Part shown: in pieces, positions 25,844 to 34,467 of the stretch
Numbering within the stretch: position 1 is the stretch's first letter
How the letters are laid out: every line of letters starts with the position of its first letter
DNA from: Streptomyces sp. NRRL S-340
Lineage (GTDB): Bacteria > Actinomycetota > Actinomycetes > Streptomycetales > Streptomycetaceae
Direction: 5' to 3'
DNA: 64,000 nucleotides
Assembly: GCF_000720185.1 (NCBI RefSeq)
Contig: NZ_JOIY01000036.1
Span: forward strand, 1-64,000
Program-made: the position numbers and the translations under genes
Notes under the pieces: model-generated
Told to the model about the DNA's origin: nothing
The model's database searches: none
The model's input: only the letters and a program-made list of their open reading frames with translations

Positions 25844-26782
25844 GTGCTTGATCCGCAGGGTTTGTACGCATGGGAGCCGAAGGGCCTGGCGGTCGTCGAC
25901 ATGGCGCTCGCACAGGAGTCGGCCGGGCTCGTCATGCTCTACCACTTCGACGGATACATCGACGCGGGGGAGACCGGCGACCAGATCGTCGACCGGCTGC
26001 TCGATTCCCTGCCCCACCAGCTCGTGGCGCGCTTCGACCACGACCGGCTCGTGGACTACCGGGCCCGCCGCCCCCTGCTGACCTTCAAGCGCGACCGCTG
26101 GACCGAGTACGAGGAGCCGGCGATCGAGGTGCGCCTCGTCCAGGACGCCACGGGAGCGCCGTTCCTGCTGCTGTCCGGCCCCGAACCGGACGTCGAGTGG
26201 GAGCGCTTCTCCGCCGCCGTGCGGGAGATCGTGGAGCGGCTGGGCGTGCGCCTGGCGGTCAACTTCCACGGCATTCCCATGGGCGTCCCGCACACCCGCC
26301 CGGTCGGTCTCACCCCGCACGGCAACCGCAGCGACCTCGTCCCTGGCCACCGCAGCCCCTTCGACGAGGCGCAGGTCCCCGGCAGCGCCGAGGCCCTGGT
26401 GGAGTACCGGCTGATGGAGGCCGGGCACGACGTCCTGGGCGTCGCCGCGCACGTCCCGCACTACATCGCCCGCTCTCCGTACCCCGACGCGGCACTGACC
26501 GTGCTGGAAGCCATCACGGCGGCCACCGGCCTGGTCCTGCCGAGCGTCGCCCACTCCCTGCGCAACGACGCCCACCGCACGCAGACCGAGATCGACCGGC
26601 AGATCCGTGAGGGCGACGAGGAACTCACCTCCCTCGTGCAGGGACTGGAGCACCAGTACGACGCCGCCGCGGGCGCCGAGACCCGGGGCAACATGCTCGC
26701 CGAGCCCGTCGAGATCCCGTCCGCCGACGAGATCGGCCGCGAGTTCGAACGCTTCCTGGCCGAGCGGGAGGGCGAGAACTGA
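25844..26782 (+). CDS. PAC2-family protein (proteasome assembly chaperone 2-like)
   Basis: A 312-residue protein with the PAC2/DUF75 pattern: [26 protein letters not shown] near the N-terminus, [35 protein letters not shown] and [18 protein letters not shown] in the middle, and a helical C-terminus with [10 protein letters not shown]. Archaeal and actinobacterial relatives are described as ATP-grasp- or proteasome-associated, but the bacterial function is not established; Streptomyces do have a proteasome. GTG 25844 is chosen because GAGGAGGGG lies about 11 bases upstream. It may be co-transcribed with coaE downstream, though coaE seems to have its own -10. Confidence 0.85.
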   Translation: MLDPQGLYAWEPKGLAVVDMALAQESAGLVMLYHFDGYIDAGETGDQIVDRLLDSLPHQLVARFDHDRLVDYRARRPLLTFKRDRWTEYEEPAIEVRLVQDATGAPFLLLSGPEPDVEWERFSAAVREIVERLGVRLAVNFHGIPMGVPHTRPVGLTPHGNRSDLVPGHRSPFDEAQVPGSAEALVEYRLMEAGHDVLGVAAHVPHYIARSPYPDAALTVLEAITAATGLVLPSVAHSLRNDAHRTQTEIDRQIREGDEELTSLVQGLEHQYDAAAGAETRGNMLAEPVEIPSADEIGREFERFLAEREGEN

Positions 26783-26814
26783 CGCCCGCCGGGCCGGCCG
26801 CGCACGCCAGGGCC

Positions 26815-26830
26815 TAAGCTGCGGCACATG
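26815..26830 (+). promoter_or_regulatory. -10 TAAGCT for leaderless coaE
   Basis: TAAGCT at 26815-26820 is seven bases before ATG 26828, with no ribosome-binding site between. The -35 region is GC-rich and not recognisable. Confidence 0.4.
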
Positions 26831-27457
26831 CTGAAGGTGGGCCTGACCGGGGGCATCGGAGCCGGTAAGAGCGAGGTGTCACGGCTGCTCGTGGAGTGCG
26901 GCGCGGTGCTGATCGACGCCGACCGCATCGCCCGGGAGGTGGTCGCCCCGGGCACGCCCGGCCTCGCCGCGGTCGTCGACGCCTTCGGCGAGGAGGTACT
27001 CGCCGCGGACGGCAGCCTGGACCGGCCCCGCCTGGGAGCCATCGTCTTCGCCGACCCCGAGCGGCTCGCCGTGCTGAACAAGATCGTGCACCCCCTGGTG
27101 GGTGCCCGCTCCCGCCTGCTCGAAGAGGCCGCCGACGAGGACGCCGTCGTGGTCCACGACGTCCCGCTCCTCACCGAGAACGGCCTCGCACCGCTGTACG
27201 ACCTCGTGATCGTCGTCGACGCGAGCCCCGAGACCCAGCTCGACCGGCTCGTACGGCTGCGCGGCATGACCGAGGAGGACGCACGCGCCCGCATGGCCGC
27301 CCAGGCCACCCGGGGCAAGCGCCTGGAGATCGCCGACATCGTCATCGACAACGACGTCCCGCTGGAGCGGCTTCGGGAGCGGGTCCGGGAGGTCTGGACG
27401 GAACTGGTCCACCGGGCCCGCGGCCCGCACCGCCCGTCCGCGGAGACCCAGGGATAG
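26828..27457 (+). CDS. coaE: Dephospho-CoA kinase
   Basis: Phosphorylates the 3'-OH of dephospho-CoA with ATP, the last step of coenzyme A synthesis, in the cytosol. 209 residues. The P-loop [12 protein letters not shown] is at residues 6-17, [13 protein letters not shown] holds the substrate-binding aspartates, and [11 protein letters not shown] and the lid region [19 protein letters not shown] match CoaE. The Rv1631-type C-terminal extension of mycobacterial CoaE is absent; only a short basic tail follows. CoaE commonly follows rpsA in actinobacteria, as here. Confidence 0.95.
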   Translation: MLKVGLTGGIGAGKSEVSRLLVECGAVLIDADRIAREVVAPGTPGLAAVVDAFGEEVLAADGSLDRPRLGAIVFADPERLAVLNKIVHPLVGARSRLLEEAADEDAVVVHDVPLLTENGLAPLYDLVIVVDASPETQLDRLVRLRGMTEEDARARMAAQATRGKRLEIADIVIDNDVPLERLRERVREVWTELVHRARGPHRPSAETQG

Positions 27458-27732
27458 GTCCGGAGGCCCAGGGCCAGGTCCGCGGAGACACCCGGGGACA
27501 CGCGCTGGAGACACCGGGGGAGGCCCGGCCCGGCCCGGCGGACACCCGGGGCCAGGCCACCGGGGAAACCCAGGGACGGGCCGGGGGCGGCGCGCGCGGC
27601 GTCCGACGGCCGCACGGACAGCCGTCCGCCACGTCCGGTGCCCGCCTGTGCCGCACCTCACCCCGGGTGCCCGCCGGAATACGGTTGTCCGGCCGGGGCG
27701 TTGAACCCTTCCAGCAAGGGAAGGACTTTGCC

Positions 27733-28113
27733 GTGCCCGAGACCAGCGGTTCCCCCGGACGTACTCCGGAGACGCATGTCATCGACTTTCGTGCCGCCGA
27801 ACAGCTGCTCGCCGCGCGGGACCCACGGGGCGCGGTGAAGCTGCTCGACGGAGTCATCGCCGCGCACCCCGAGAACACGGCGGCCCGGCTGCTGCGCGCC
27901 CGCGCGTTCTTCGCCGCCGCGCAACTGAGACCCGCCGAGCTGGAGTTCACCATCGTCCTGGAGCGGGAGCCGGACAACGCGTTCGCGCACTTCGCGCTGG
28001 CCCGCACCTACGAGCGGCAGGGCCGTGCCGACCTGGCCAAGCGTCACTTCCGGCTGGCGGCCGCACTGGACCCGAACCCCGAGTACCTTCAGCGCGCCAA
28101 GTTCGACACCTGA
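27733..28113 (+). CDS. Tetratricopeptide-repeat protein
   Basis: A 126-residue protein made mostly of TPR helices: FRAAEQLLAARDPRGAVKLLD, AAHPENTAARLLRARAFFAA, RPAELEFTIVLEREPDNAFAHFALARTYERQGR and LAKRHFRLAAALDPNPEY, about three repeats. It is probably a small cytosolic adaptor; the partner is unknown. GTG 27733 has AAGGA nine bases upstream. The 275 bp before it (27,458-27,732) holds GC-rich, repeat-like DNA without a gene. Confidence 0.85.
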   Translation: MPETSGSPGRTPETHVIDFRAAEQLLAARDPRGAVKLLDGVIAAHPENTAARLLRARAFFAAAQLRPAELEFTIVLEREPDNAFAHFALARTYERQGRADLAKRHFRLAAALDPNPEYLQRAKFDT

Positions 28114-28164
28114 CCGTCCCGCCCGACGCGCCGCCGCGCCTTCGGGCCGCGGCCCCTCGGGCGG

Positions 28165-28431
28165 CTACCCGTCCCGCCCCTCCGGAGGCCGGTACGGCGG
28201 GACGTCACGGCCCGGCTGGTAGTGCGCCCCCTGCCGCAGATGCCGCACGACGACCGCGAAGTCGACGGCGATCACCAGCCACAGCACACCGCACGCCGCC
28301 GCCCACCCGGGCCGGCCGAGCAGTACGAACACGGCGGTGCCGAACATCGCCCAGGCCAGCCCCCACAGGCACAGCCAGAAGCGCGCCCGCAGAGCACTGC
28401 GCGCGGTCGTCGGTTCACTGCCGGTACGCAT
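28165..28431 (-). CDS. Small two-helix membrane protein (DUF6343-like)
   Basis: An 88-residue protein. After a short basic N-terminus with SALRARFWL come two hydrophobic helices, WLCLWGLAWAMFGTAVFVLLG and WAAACGVLWLVIAVDFAVVV, then a conserved-looking tail HLRQGAHYQPGRDVPPYRPPE. The HYQPGRDVPPY end is, from memory, typical of a Streptomyces-specific family named DUF6343; I cannot check this. A GTG three bases earlier (28434) is an alternative start, and AAGGAG lies at 28452-28447. Function unknown. Confidence 0.75.
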   Translation of the reverse strand: MRTGSEPTTARSALRARFWLCLWGLAWAMFGTAVFVLLGRPGWAAACGVLWLVIAVDFAVVVRHLRQGAHYQPGRDVPPYRPPEGRDG

Positions 28432-28434
28432 CAC

Positions 28435-28756
28435 CGCTCACCACTTCTCCTTGCAACGTACTCTTCTGCGGGGCGTACACCAAAGGGACCACCGGCGGCC
28501 GCACCGCTCGCCGGGGGCCCGCGCCACCGGGTCTCACCCGACCGGGTGAACCGTGCCAGGCCGCGGAACGGCGGCGCGGACACGGCCCGTTGTACGGACC
28601 GGCTGGCCGGCCCGAAGACCGACACGCGGCTCCCCTCGGACTGCACCTGGTGCGGCCGTCACCCGAGGAACAGACCGGACGGCGATGAGTTCCGCCACGG
28701 AGACCGGTCTTCCTTCTGTACAGCAGCCCGCTGACCGCTTCCCGCAGGAGACCCCC
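28435..28756. other. Intergenic region between diverging small membrane genes
   Basis: Holds the ribosome-binding site of the minus-strand membrane gene at its left end and that of the DoxX gene at its right. Between them I see mixed sequence with no further gene, repeat or clear terminator. Confidence 0.4.
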
Positions 28757-29227
28757 ATGCCCGAGACCGTCGCCGCCCCCGCAGCCTCCCTCCTCTCCCC
28801 GGTCCCGGCCGCCGCCGAGGGCGCCGCACCCGGTGCCCGAGGCCGCCGCGCCCGCGCCGTGGCCCTGCGCGCCGTCCAGGTGCTGCTCGCGCTCTTCTAC
28901 GCCTTCGCGAGCGCCCTTCCCAAGCTCATCGCGCACCCTTCGGCCGTCGAATCGTTCGACCGGATGGGCTGGGGCAGCGCGGGCATGTACGTCATCGGCA
29001 CACTCGAACTGGCCGGTGCGGTCGCACTGCTGGTCCCGGTGCTGCAGTCGGTCGCGGCGCTGGCCCTCGGCGCGCTGATGGTGGGCGCGTTCGTCGTCCA
29101 GCTCACCGTCTTCGACGGGCAGAACGCTGCGACCCCGGTCGTCCTGATCGTCCCGCTCCTCCTCATAGCGTGGGCCCGGCGGGGCGCCACCGCGCGCCTG
29201 CTGCGGACGGCCCGCCGGCAGGGCTGA
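28757..29227 (+). CDS. DoxX-family membrane protein
   Basis: A 156-residue protein with four hydrophobic helices: VALRAVQVLLALFYAFASALPKL, GMYVIGTLELAGAVALLVPV, VAALALGALMVGAFVVQLTVF and TPVVLIVPLLLIAW. The pattern (an aromatic, gly-rich first helix, then SAGMYVIGTLELAGAV) fits DoxX/DoxD-like proteins, some of which act in redox membrane complexes; the function here is unknown. ATG 28757 has AGGAG six bases upstream. The first 35 residues are Ala/Pro-rich and cytoplasmic. Confidence 0.8.
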   Translation: MPETVAAPAASLLSPVPAAAEGAAPGARGRRARAVALRAVQVLLALFYAFASALPKLIAHPSAVESFDRMGWGSAGMYVIGTLELAGAVALLVPVLQSVAALALGALMVGAFVVQLTVFDGQNAATPVVLIVPLLLIAWARRGATARLLRTARRQG

Positions 29228-29552
29228 ACCCGCCCCGCGCCAGGCCGCCGACGGAGCGGGTGGCCGCGCTGCCGCCCGGGCAGCCATGGGGCAGCCGGGG
29301 TGTCACGGCGCCGCCGTGGCGACAAGGCGACGCAGGGCCGTGGTGGCTCCGGGACCGTGGCGGTGCTGCCGGGCGGTGGTGGCTCCGGGACCGTGGCGGT
29401 GCTGCCGGGTGGTGGTGGCTCCGGTGTCAGGGCCCGGGGAGTGGAGCCGGGCCGTGGTGGCTCCGGCCGTCAGGCGCCACTGGCGCCGTCGGGCGCCGGG
29501 CGGCCGTGGCGGGACCCGGCCGGTCTCCACGGCCGCGGGCGCGCCGGACGGG
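29228..29552. other. Gene-free region with 36-bp tandem repeats
   Basis: No gene is supported. The main content is the tandem repeat block at 29341-29470; the remainder is GC-rich DNA between the DoxX stop and the converging S4-protein stop. Confidence 0.5.
29341..29470. repeat. 36-bp tandem repeat, about 3.5 copies
   Basis: TGGTGGCTCCGGG-like units start at 29341, 29377, 29413 and 29455 (spacings 36, 36, 42). Units one and two are nearly identical, including GACCGTGGCGGTGCTGCC. The period is a multiple of three, but neither strand shows a plausible gene. Confidence 0.8.
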
Positions 29553-30305
29553 CTACCGGCTCCGCGGCCGGCCCGCCGGTCCGCTCGGCCCGTCCAGGCC
29601 ACCCATGTCGCGCAGTCGCTCCAGCTCGCGACGGTCCCGCTTCGTCGGGCGCCCGGCACCGCGGTCGCGGACCCCCGCGGGAGCGACGGCCTCGCGGGGC
29701 GGGGGCGGCGGCGAGTTGTCGACGTAGCACTGGACGGCCACGGGCGCGCCGACCCGCTTGCGGATCAGCCGCGTGACGACGACGATCCGCTCCCGGCCCT
29801 CGCCGCGCAGGCGGACCTCGTCGCCGACCCGGACGGAGTGCGCGGGCTTGACCCGCTCGCCGTTCACGCGGACATGGCCGCCACGGCAGGCGGTCGCGCC
29901 GACCGAGCGCGTCTTGACCAGGCGGACGGCCCAGATCCAGCTGTCGATCCGCACGGTCTCACCAGGCCCCGGACCGGCGGCCTCGGCGGCGGCGACGGCG
30001 GCGGCGACCTTGGGATCCATCCCGGCGGTGCCCTTCGGTTCCGCCGCACCACCTGCCCCGTCGGCCTCAGCACCACCGGTCTTCGGAACAATGGCCGCAC
30101 CGGTCTTCGGACCCGCGGCGGCGCCAGCCGTCACATCCGCGGTGTCACCGGCCGTGGCGATGGCCGTGTCACGGGCCTTCGCATCCGCGCCGCCACCGGC
30201 CGCCGCCTCGTCCGCCGCCGCGGACGACCGCGGGGAGGCCCCTCGCGTCCGTCCGCGCCCGCCGCCCCTGCCCTGGTCGCGGTCCATGTCGTCTCCCGAA
30301 GCCAT
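29553..30305 (-). CDS. S4-domain RNA-binding protein (Hsp15/RqcP-like)
   Basis: The C-terminal half has an S4 RNA-binding domain: VRIDSWIWAVRLVKTRSVG, ACRGGHVRVNGERVKPAHSV, RVGDEVRLR, then IVVVTRLIRKRVGAPVAVQCYVD, as in Hsp15 and RqcP, which act on stalled 50S subunits carrying nascent chains. Whether this protein does so is inference. The N-terminal about 95 residues are Ala/Gly/Thr-rich and likely disordered. Starts are uncertain: ATG 30305; ATG 30287, which has GGGAG upstream; or ATG 30020 just before the domain. The C-terminus is basic (RPTKRDRRELERLR). Diverges from the uracil-DNA glycosylase gene. Confidence 0.82.
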   Translation of the reverse strand: MASGDDMDRDQGRGGGRGRTRGASPRSSAAADEAAAGGGADAKARDTAIATAGDTADVTAGAAAGPKTGAAIVPKTGGAEADGAGGAAEPKGTAGMDPKVAAAVAAAEAAGPGPGETVRIDSWIWAVRLVKTRSVGATACRGGHVRVNGERVKPAHSVRVGDEVRLRGEGRERIVVVTRLIRKRVGAPVAVQCYVDNSPPPPPREAVAPAGVRDRGAGRPTKRDRRELERLRDMGGLDGPSGPAGRPRSR

Positions 30306-30360
30306 GGTCCCGACCTTAGTCTCCCGACCCCACCGTCCCGCACGAAATTACGGTGGAGGC

Positions 30361-31170
30361 ATGGACACCAGCAGCCTTGCCGCTCTCGACCAGCGGATCA
30401 CCCGGTGCCGGGCCTGCCCGCGCCTGGTGACCTGGCGCGAGGAGATCGCCCGCACCAAACGGGCCGCGTTCGCCGACTGGACGTACTGGGGCCGCCCCGT
30501 GCCGGGCTTCGGGCCGCCGGACGCACGGCTGCTGATCGTCGGGCTCGCACCGGCCGCGCACGGCGGCAACCGCACCGGCCGCATGTTCACCGGGGACCGC
30601 TCCGGTGACGTCCTCTACAAGGCACTCCACGACGTCGGGCTGGCCTCTCAGCCGACCTCCGTCTCCGCCGACGACGGCCTGGAACTGTACGGCGTGCGCA
30701 TCACCTCGCCCGTGCATTGCGCCCCGCCCGCCAACAAACCGACGCCCGGCGAGCGGGACACCTGCCGACCCTGGCTGGTCCAGGAACTGCACCTGCTGCG
30801 GCCCACCCTCCGGGCGGTCGTGGTGCTCGGGGCGTTCGGCTGGCAGGCCGCGCTGCCCGCCTTCACCGAGGCGGGCTGGACGGTGCCGCGTCCCCGCCCC
30901 GCCTTCGCCCACGGCGCCCACGTGCCGCTCGACGGACTCGACCTCTTCGGCTGCTTCCACGTGAGCCAGCGCAACACCTTCACCGGCCGGCTCACCCCCG
31001 GAATGCTCCGGGACGTCCTGCGGACGGCGGCACGAGCGGCGGGACTGCCGACCACGCCGGTGCCGGCCACACCGTCCGCGGGGGCCGGGGCCGGGGCGGA
31101 AGCCGGGGCCGGGGCCGGGGACGCGGACAAGGAGGAGGGCGCGGCGGAAAACGAGGGGACGGGCCCGTAG
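30361..31170 (+). CDS. Uracil-DNA glycosylase, family 5 (UdgB-like)
   Basis: Base-excision repair glycosylase, 269 residues. The first 20 residues carry CRACPRL, part of the Fe-S ligand set of family 4/5 enzymes. The active-site motif GLAPAAHGGNRTGRMFTGDRSGD has alanine in place of a catalytic acid, which separates family 5 from family 4. The distal motif HVSQRNTFTGRLTP matches. Family 5 enzymes remove uracil, hypoxanthine and related lesions. ATG 30361 is six bases after TACGGT (30349-30354), suggesting a leaderless message. No PafBC-type -35 precedes it. The C-terminal 40 residues are Ala/Gly/Glu-rich and look disordered. 20 bp separate it from pip. Confidence 0.88.
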   Translation: MDTSSLAALDQRITRCRACPRLVTWREEIARTKRAAFADWTYWGRPVPGFGPPDARLLIVGLAPAAHGGNRTGRMFTGDRSGDVLYKALHDVGLASQPTSVSADDGLELYGVRITSPVHCAPPANKPTPGERDTCRPWLVQELHLLRPTLRAVVVLGAFGWQAALPAFTEAGWTVPRPRPAFAHGAHVPLDGLDLFGCFHVSQRNTFTGRLTPGMLRDVLRTAARAAGLPTTPVPATPSAGAGAGAEAGAGAGDADKEEGAAENEGTGP

Positions 31171-31190
31171 CCGGCGGCTAGGGTGCGCCG

Positions 31191-32159
31191 ATGCCCTTGT
31201 ATCCGGAGATCGAACCGTACGACCACGGCCTGCTCGACGTCGGTGACGGCAACCGCGTGTACTGGGAGGTCTGCGGCAACCCGCACGGCAAGCCGGCGCT
31301 GATGCTGCACGGCGGGCCGGGCTCCGGCTGCACCCCGGGCCACCGGCGTTACTGCGACCCGGCCCGCTACCGGATCGTGGTGCTCGACCAGCGCGGCTGC
31401 GGACGCTCCACACCGCACGCGAGCGCGTACGACACCGACATGCGCGTCAACACGACCGCGCACGTGCTGGCCGACCTGGAGCTGCTGCGCCGGCACCTGG
31501 ACATCGAACGGTGGCTGGTGTGGGGTGCCTCGTGGGGGGCGGTGCTGGCGCTGCGGTACGCCCAGACCCGTCCCGGTGCCGTCTCCGAACTGGTCCTGAC
31601 CGGGATCGCGACCGGTTCGAACGCCGAGGTGGCCCTGCTGACCCATGGTCTGGGCAGGATCTTCCCCGACGCCTTCGCCCGGTTCCTGGCCGCACTGCCC
31701 GAGGACGCCGACCGCACCGGCAACCTCGCCGCCGCCTTCAACGGGCTGATCGAGTCGCCCGACCCGGCGGTACGGGAGCGGGCGGCACGCGCCTGGACCG
31801 ACTGGGAGACTGCGATCATCCCCGCACCGCCGCGCTCCGTGGCGCGCTACGAGGACCCGGCGTTCCGCATGGCCTTCGCCCGTACGGTGACGCACTACTT
31901 CGGCAACGACCACTTCCTCGGCGCGGGGAACGACGAGGGCGTCGTGCTGCGCGACGCCCCCTTGCTGCGAGGCATCCCCGGCACCCTGGTCCAGGGCAGC
32001 CTCGACCTCGGCAACCTCCTCGGCACGCCCTGGCGCCTGCACCGGGCCTGGCCGGGCAGCGAACTGGTGATCGTCGACCAGGCGGGGCACAACGCGGCGG
32101 CGCCCGGCGTGGTGGACGCGCTCGTCGCGGCCACGGACCGGTACGGCACCGGCGGTTGA
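31191..32159 (+). CDS. pip: Proline iminopeptidase
   Basis: Alpha/beta-hydrolase that removes N-terminal proline from peptides; 322 residues, the usual length for the S33 monomeric form. Oxyanion-hole motif LHGGPGSG near residue 38, DQRGCGRSTPHA near 64, nucleophile elbow GASWGAVLAL near residue 105 (GGSWG in most relatives), and late aspartate and histidine in GSLDLGNLL and QAGHNAA. TAGGGT at 31179-31184 lies six bases before ATG 31191, so the message is probably leaderless. The glycine-to-alanine change in the elbow is unlikely to abolish activity. Confidence 0.9.
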   Translation: MPLYPEIEPYDHGLLDVGDGNRVYWEVCGNPHGKPALMLHGGPGSGCTPGHRRYCDPARYRIVVLDQRGCGRSTPHASAYDTDMRVNTTAHVLADLELLRRHLDIERWLVWGASWGAVLALRYAQTRPGAVSELVLTGIATGSNAEVALLTHGLGRIFPDAFARFLAALPEDADRTGNLAAAFNGLIESPDPAVRERAARAWTDWETAIIPAPPRSVARYEDPAFRMAFARTVTHYFGNDHFLGAGNDEGVVLRDAPLLRGIPGTLVQGSLDLGNLLGTPWRLHRAWPGSELVIVDQAGHNAAAPGVVDALVAATDRYGTGG

Positions 32160-32182
32160 AGGAACGGACCGCGGGACCGGCC

Positions 32183-32647
32183 TCACGGGCGCCAGACGTA
32201 CCGTACGTCCGGCTCCCGTTCCTCGTTCCCGCTGCCGTCGGTGTACTCGGCGGCGACGAAGCCGTGCCGCTCGTAGAAACGGTGGGCGGGCTCGTTGACC
32301 TGGAAGGTCCACAGCGTCAGCCCCCGCGGGACGCGCTCCTTGGCCAGGGCGACGAACCGGTCGCCCAACCCCCGCCCCCGCCACCCCGGTTCGAGGTAGA
32401 GCTGGGACAACTCCTCGCCGTCGAGCACCATGAGCCCGACGACACCGGCCCCGCCGCGGTCGTCGGCGACCCATGTCTCCCGGAAGGGCACCACCACGTC
32501 CCGGAAGTACGCGCGCACCTCGTCGTCGGAGTGCGGCCGCACGACCGTCGGCAGCGCGGCGGCGAAGGACCGCAGCCAGACGCCGGCCGCGGCCGGGGCA
32601 TCGGGAGCACCGGCCCGCCGCAGCACCACGGAGCCCGCCGCGCTCAT
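32183..32647 (-). CDS. GNAT-family N-acetyltransferase
   Basis: A 154-residue acetyltransferase: motif A is LYLEPGWRGRGLGDRFVALAKER, with the acetyl-CoA P-loop R/QxxGxG/A as RGRGLG, followed by beta-strand LTLWTFQVNEPAHRFYERHGFVAAE. The substrate is unknown. The start codon ATG 32647 overlaps the stop of a possible small upstream frame by four bases (ATGA). Confidence 0.88.
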   Translation of the reverse strand: MSAAGSVVLRRAGAPDAPAAAGVWLRSFAAALPTVVRPHSDDEVRAYFRDVVVPFRETWVADDRGGAGVVGLMVLDGEELSQLYLEPGWRGRGLGDRFVALAKERVPRGLTLWTFQVNEPAHRFYERHGFVAAEYTDGSGNEEREPDVRYVWRP

Positions 32648-32808
32648 GCGCCGTGCCCCTCTCCCGCGGCCCCCGCGCCGGTCGCCGGCACCTGCGCCGG
32701 GTCGCTGCCCACCGCGCGGAGCCGCTCAGGGAGATGGGCGCTCACCTGCCCGGCCCGGCGCACGGGAGCATCCGCTCCGACGAGGTTGCCTCCGGCGTCG
32801 CACGGCAC
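32644..32808 (-). CDS. Possible small protein upstream of the GNAT gene
   Basis: A 54-codon frame from GTG 32808 (beginning PCDAGGNLVGADAPVRRAGQ) to a TGA that overlaps the GNAT start in an ATGA. The overlap and high third-position GC suggest a coupled small gene, but there is no clear ribosome-binding site and no family recognised. The frame stays open upstream to ATG 32991, giving 115 residues. Confidence 0.35.
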   Translation of the reverse strand: MPCDAGGNLVGADAPVRRAGQVSAHLPERLRAVGSDPAQVPATGAGAAGEGHGA

Positions 32809-33161
32809 GGATCCGGCGCGGAAGGCCGGCTGCGTGCCCGCCTCGGCGACGCGGACGTGCGAGTGCCGGGGCGGCGGACAGAGGCGGGATGCTGTGACGT
32901 GCTGGATCAACGGGGCTCCCGGGGCGGCCGGTTGGCGGCGGTGGACGGCGGACGACCCGCCGATGATGCGCGTCCGGGGACGTGGCCGCACCCGAATTTC
33001 CCGCGACCGGCGGTCCCGGCGGACGCGGACAAGGGCAGGCGCCGGGGAGCGGCGGACAGCGGGAGTCAGTAGTCGCCGGGAAACGGCGGGCGCCGGGCGA
33101 TCTGAAGGCGCCGGGGAACGGCGGACGCCGGGGGACTAGAAGACGGAGAACGGAGAACAAG
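32809..33161. other. Mostly non-coding region with 34-35-bp direct repeats before the nucleotidyltransferase gene
   Basis: CGCCGGGGAGCGGCGGA-like units begin at 33039, 33073 and 33108. Apart from the possible N-terminal extension of the small minus-strand frame, no gene is supported. Confidence 0.5.
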
Positions 33162-33953
33162 GTGCGTATGGAGCTTTCGGACGAGGTCTTCCTCGACACC
33201 ACCGCGGACCGCCTCGCCGCGCTCCCCGGCGTCCGGGCCGTGGCCCTCGGCGGCTCGCGCGCCCAGGGCACCCACCGGTCCGACAGCGACTGGGACCTCG
33301 CGGTCTACTACCGCGGACGTTTCGACCCCGCCGACCTGCGGGCCGTGGGCTGGCCGGGCGAAGTCTCCGCGATCGGCGGCTGGGGTGGCGGCGTCTTCAA
33401 CGGCGGCGCGTGGCTGACCGTCGACGGGCGCCACGTCGACGTCCACTACCGCGACCTGGACGTCGTGGAACACGAGTGGGCCGAGGCGGAGGAGGGCCGG
33501 TTCCGGGTGGAACCGCTGCTCTTCCACCTCGCCGGGATCCCGAGCTACCTGGTGGTGGCGGAACTCGCGGTCAACCGGGTGCTGCGCGGCGAGCTGCGGC
33601 AGCCGGCGGCGTACCCGGAGAAGCTGCGCCGGACGGCGCCCGGACACTGGTACGGCCTGGCCACGGCCACCCTCGGCTACGCGGAGGACGGGCACGCGGC
33701 CAAGGGCGCGCTCGTCCAGACCGCCGGTGCGATCGCCCTCGCCACGACTCAGACGGCCCACGCGGTGCTGGCCGCGCGGGGAGAGTGGGTCACCAACGAC
33801 AAGGGGCTGGTCGACCGCGCGGGCCTGGGCCGCGTCGACGGCATCCTCACCGGCCTGACCGCCTCCCCCACGGCGCTGAGACGGGCCGTCGCCGAGGCCG
33901 GACACGTCCTCGGCGACGCGGTGGGCGCCCTGCCGAAAGACACGAACGTGTGA
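33162..33953 (+). CDS. Nucleotidyltransferase-domain protein
   Basis: A 263-residue protein with an N-terminal polymerase-beta-like nucleotidyltransferase fold: ALGGSRAQGTHRSDSDWDLAVYY holds the GS and DxD metal-binding pattern, and VDVHYRDLDVVEHEW supplies a third acidic strand. A helical C-terminal domain follows (VAELAVNRVLRGELRQP, TTQTAHAVLAARGEW). This architecture is shared with aminoglycoside adenylyltransferase-like proteins, but resistance cannot be inferred. GTG 33162 has GGAG six bases upstream; ATG 33168 is the alternative. Confidence 0.8.
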   Translation: MRMELSDEVFLDTTADRLAALPGVRAVALGGSRAQGTHRSDSDWDLAVYYRGRFDPADLRAVGWPGEVSAIGGWGGGVFNGGAWLTVDGRHVDVHYRDLDVVEHEWAEAEEGRFRVEPLLFHLAGIPSYLVVAELAVNRVLRGELRQPAAYPEKLRRTAPGHWYGLATATLGYAEDGHAAKGALVQTAGAIALATTQTAHAVLAARGEWVTNDKGLVDRAGLGRVDGILTGLTASPTALRRAVAEAGHVLGDAVGALPKDTNV

Positions 33954-33996
33954 ACACGAACGGTGCACGGAGCGAAGCGGAAGGTGATCGTCTGGG

Positions 33997-34026
33997 CCGA
34001 AAGTGTGAGGTGAGACCCACTTTCGG
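33997..34026 (+). promoter_or_regulatory. Inverted repeat after the nucleotidyltransferase gene
   Basis: CCGAAAGTG (33997-34005) and CACTTTCGG (34018-34026), perfect 9-bp arms with a 12-nt loop, no T-tract. It lies 44 bp past the stop and about 100 bp before the next small gene, so it could be a terminator or an operator. Confidence 0.5.
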
Positions 34027-34129
34027 CGTTGAACTCGTGTCAACTACGTCTCAGTACCGTCACTGGGCGAGGCGTTCACCCCATGCTTGGCGTTTAACTC
34101 TAGGAGAACAGCTCGACAGGAGGTGCAGG

Positions 34130-34315
34130 GTGAACGGGCGAACGGTGCTCGAGCGCTTTCCCGCCGGTGGTCCGCGCGGATCGTGGCCGGCGGAGGAGTT
34201 CGCGCATGCGCGGCGTCTGGAGGGCCTGCCCGCCGAGGTCGTGATGGACCTCGCGACGGACACTTTCCTGGTGATCGTCAGGGGCGCCGAGGGCGGCGGT
34301 GACGTGACCGCCTGA
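34130..34315 (+). CDS. Small uncharacterised protein, 61 residues
   Basis: GTG 34130 is preceded by a strong ribosome-binding site, AGGAGGTG. The 61 residues read as one compact unit: RTVLERFPAGGPRGSWPAEE, FAHARRLEGLPAEVVMDLATD and TFLVIVRGAEGGG. No signal peptide or membrane helix. I do not recognise a named family, although the sequence has the look of a conserved Streptomyces protein. Codon use is normal for the window. It is followed by 150 bp of non-coding DNA and the converging gene at 34468. Confidence 0.65.
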   Translation: MNGRTVLERFPAGGPRGSWPAEEFAHARRLEGLPAEVVMDLATDTFLVIVRGAEGGGDVTA

Positions 34316-34467
34316 ACCCGGCGCGTACCCCGGCGTGCGGGCGCGGCCGTCTGATCCCGGCGCGTGCCCCGGCACGCGGACGCCTGCCGGAGGGCGTGCG
34401 GGAGCGCGGGCGTCCGGGAGGCGCGCGGTGGCGCGAGGGTGTGCGGACGTCCGTCGGGGGCGGCAGC

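Noticed and set aside
30340..30361. PafBC promoter for the uracil-DNA glycosylase gene
   Set aside because: A TACGGT -10 is present but the -35 region (ACCGTCCCG) does not match TTGTCRGTG.
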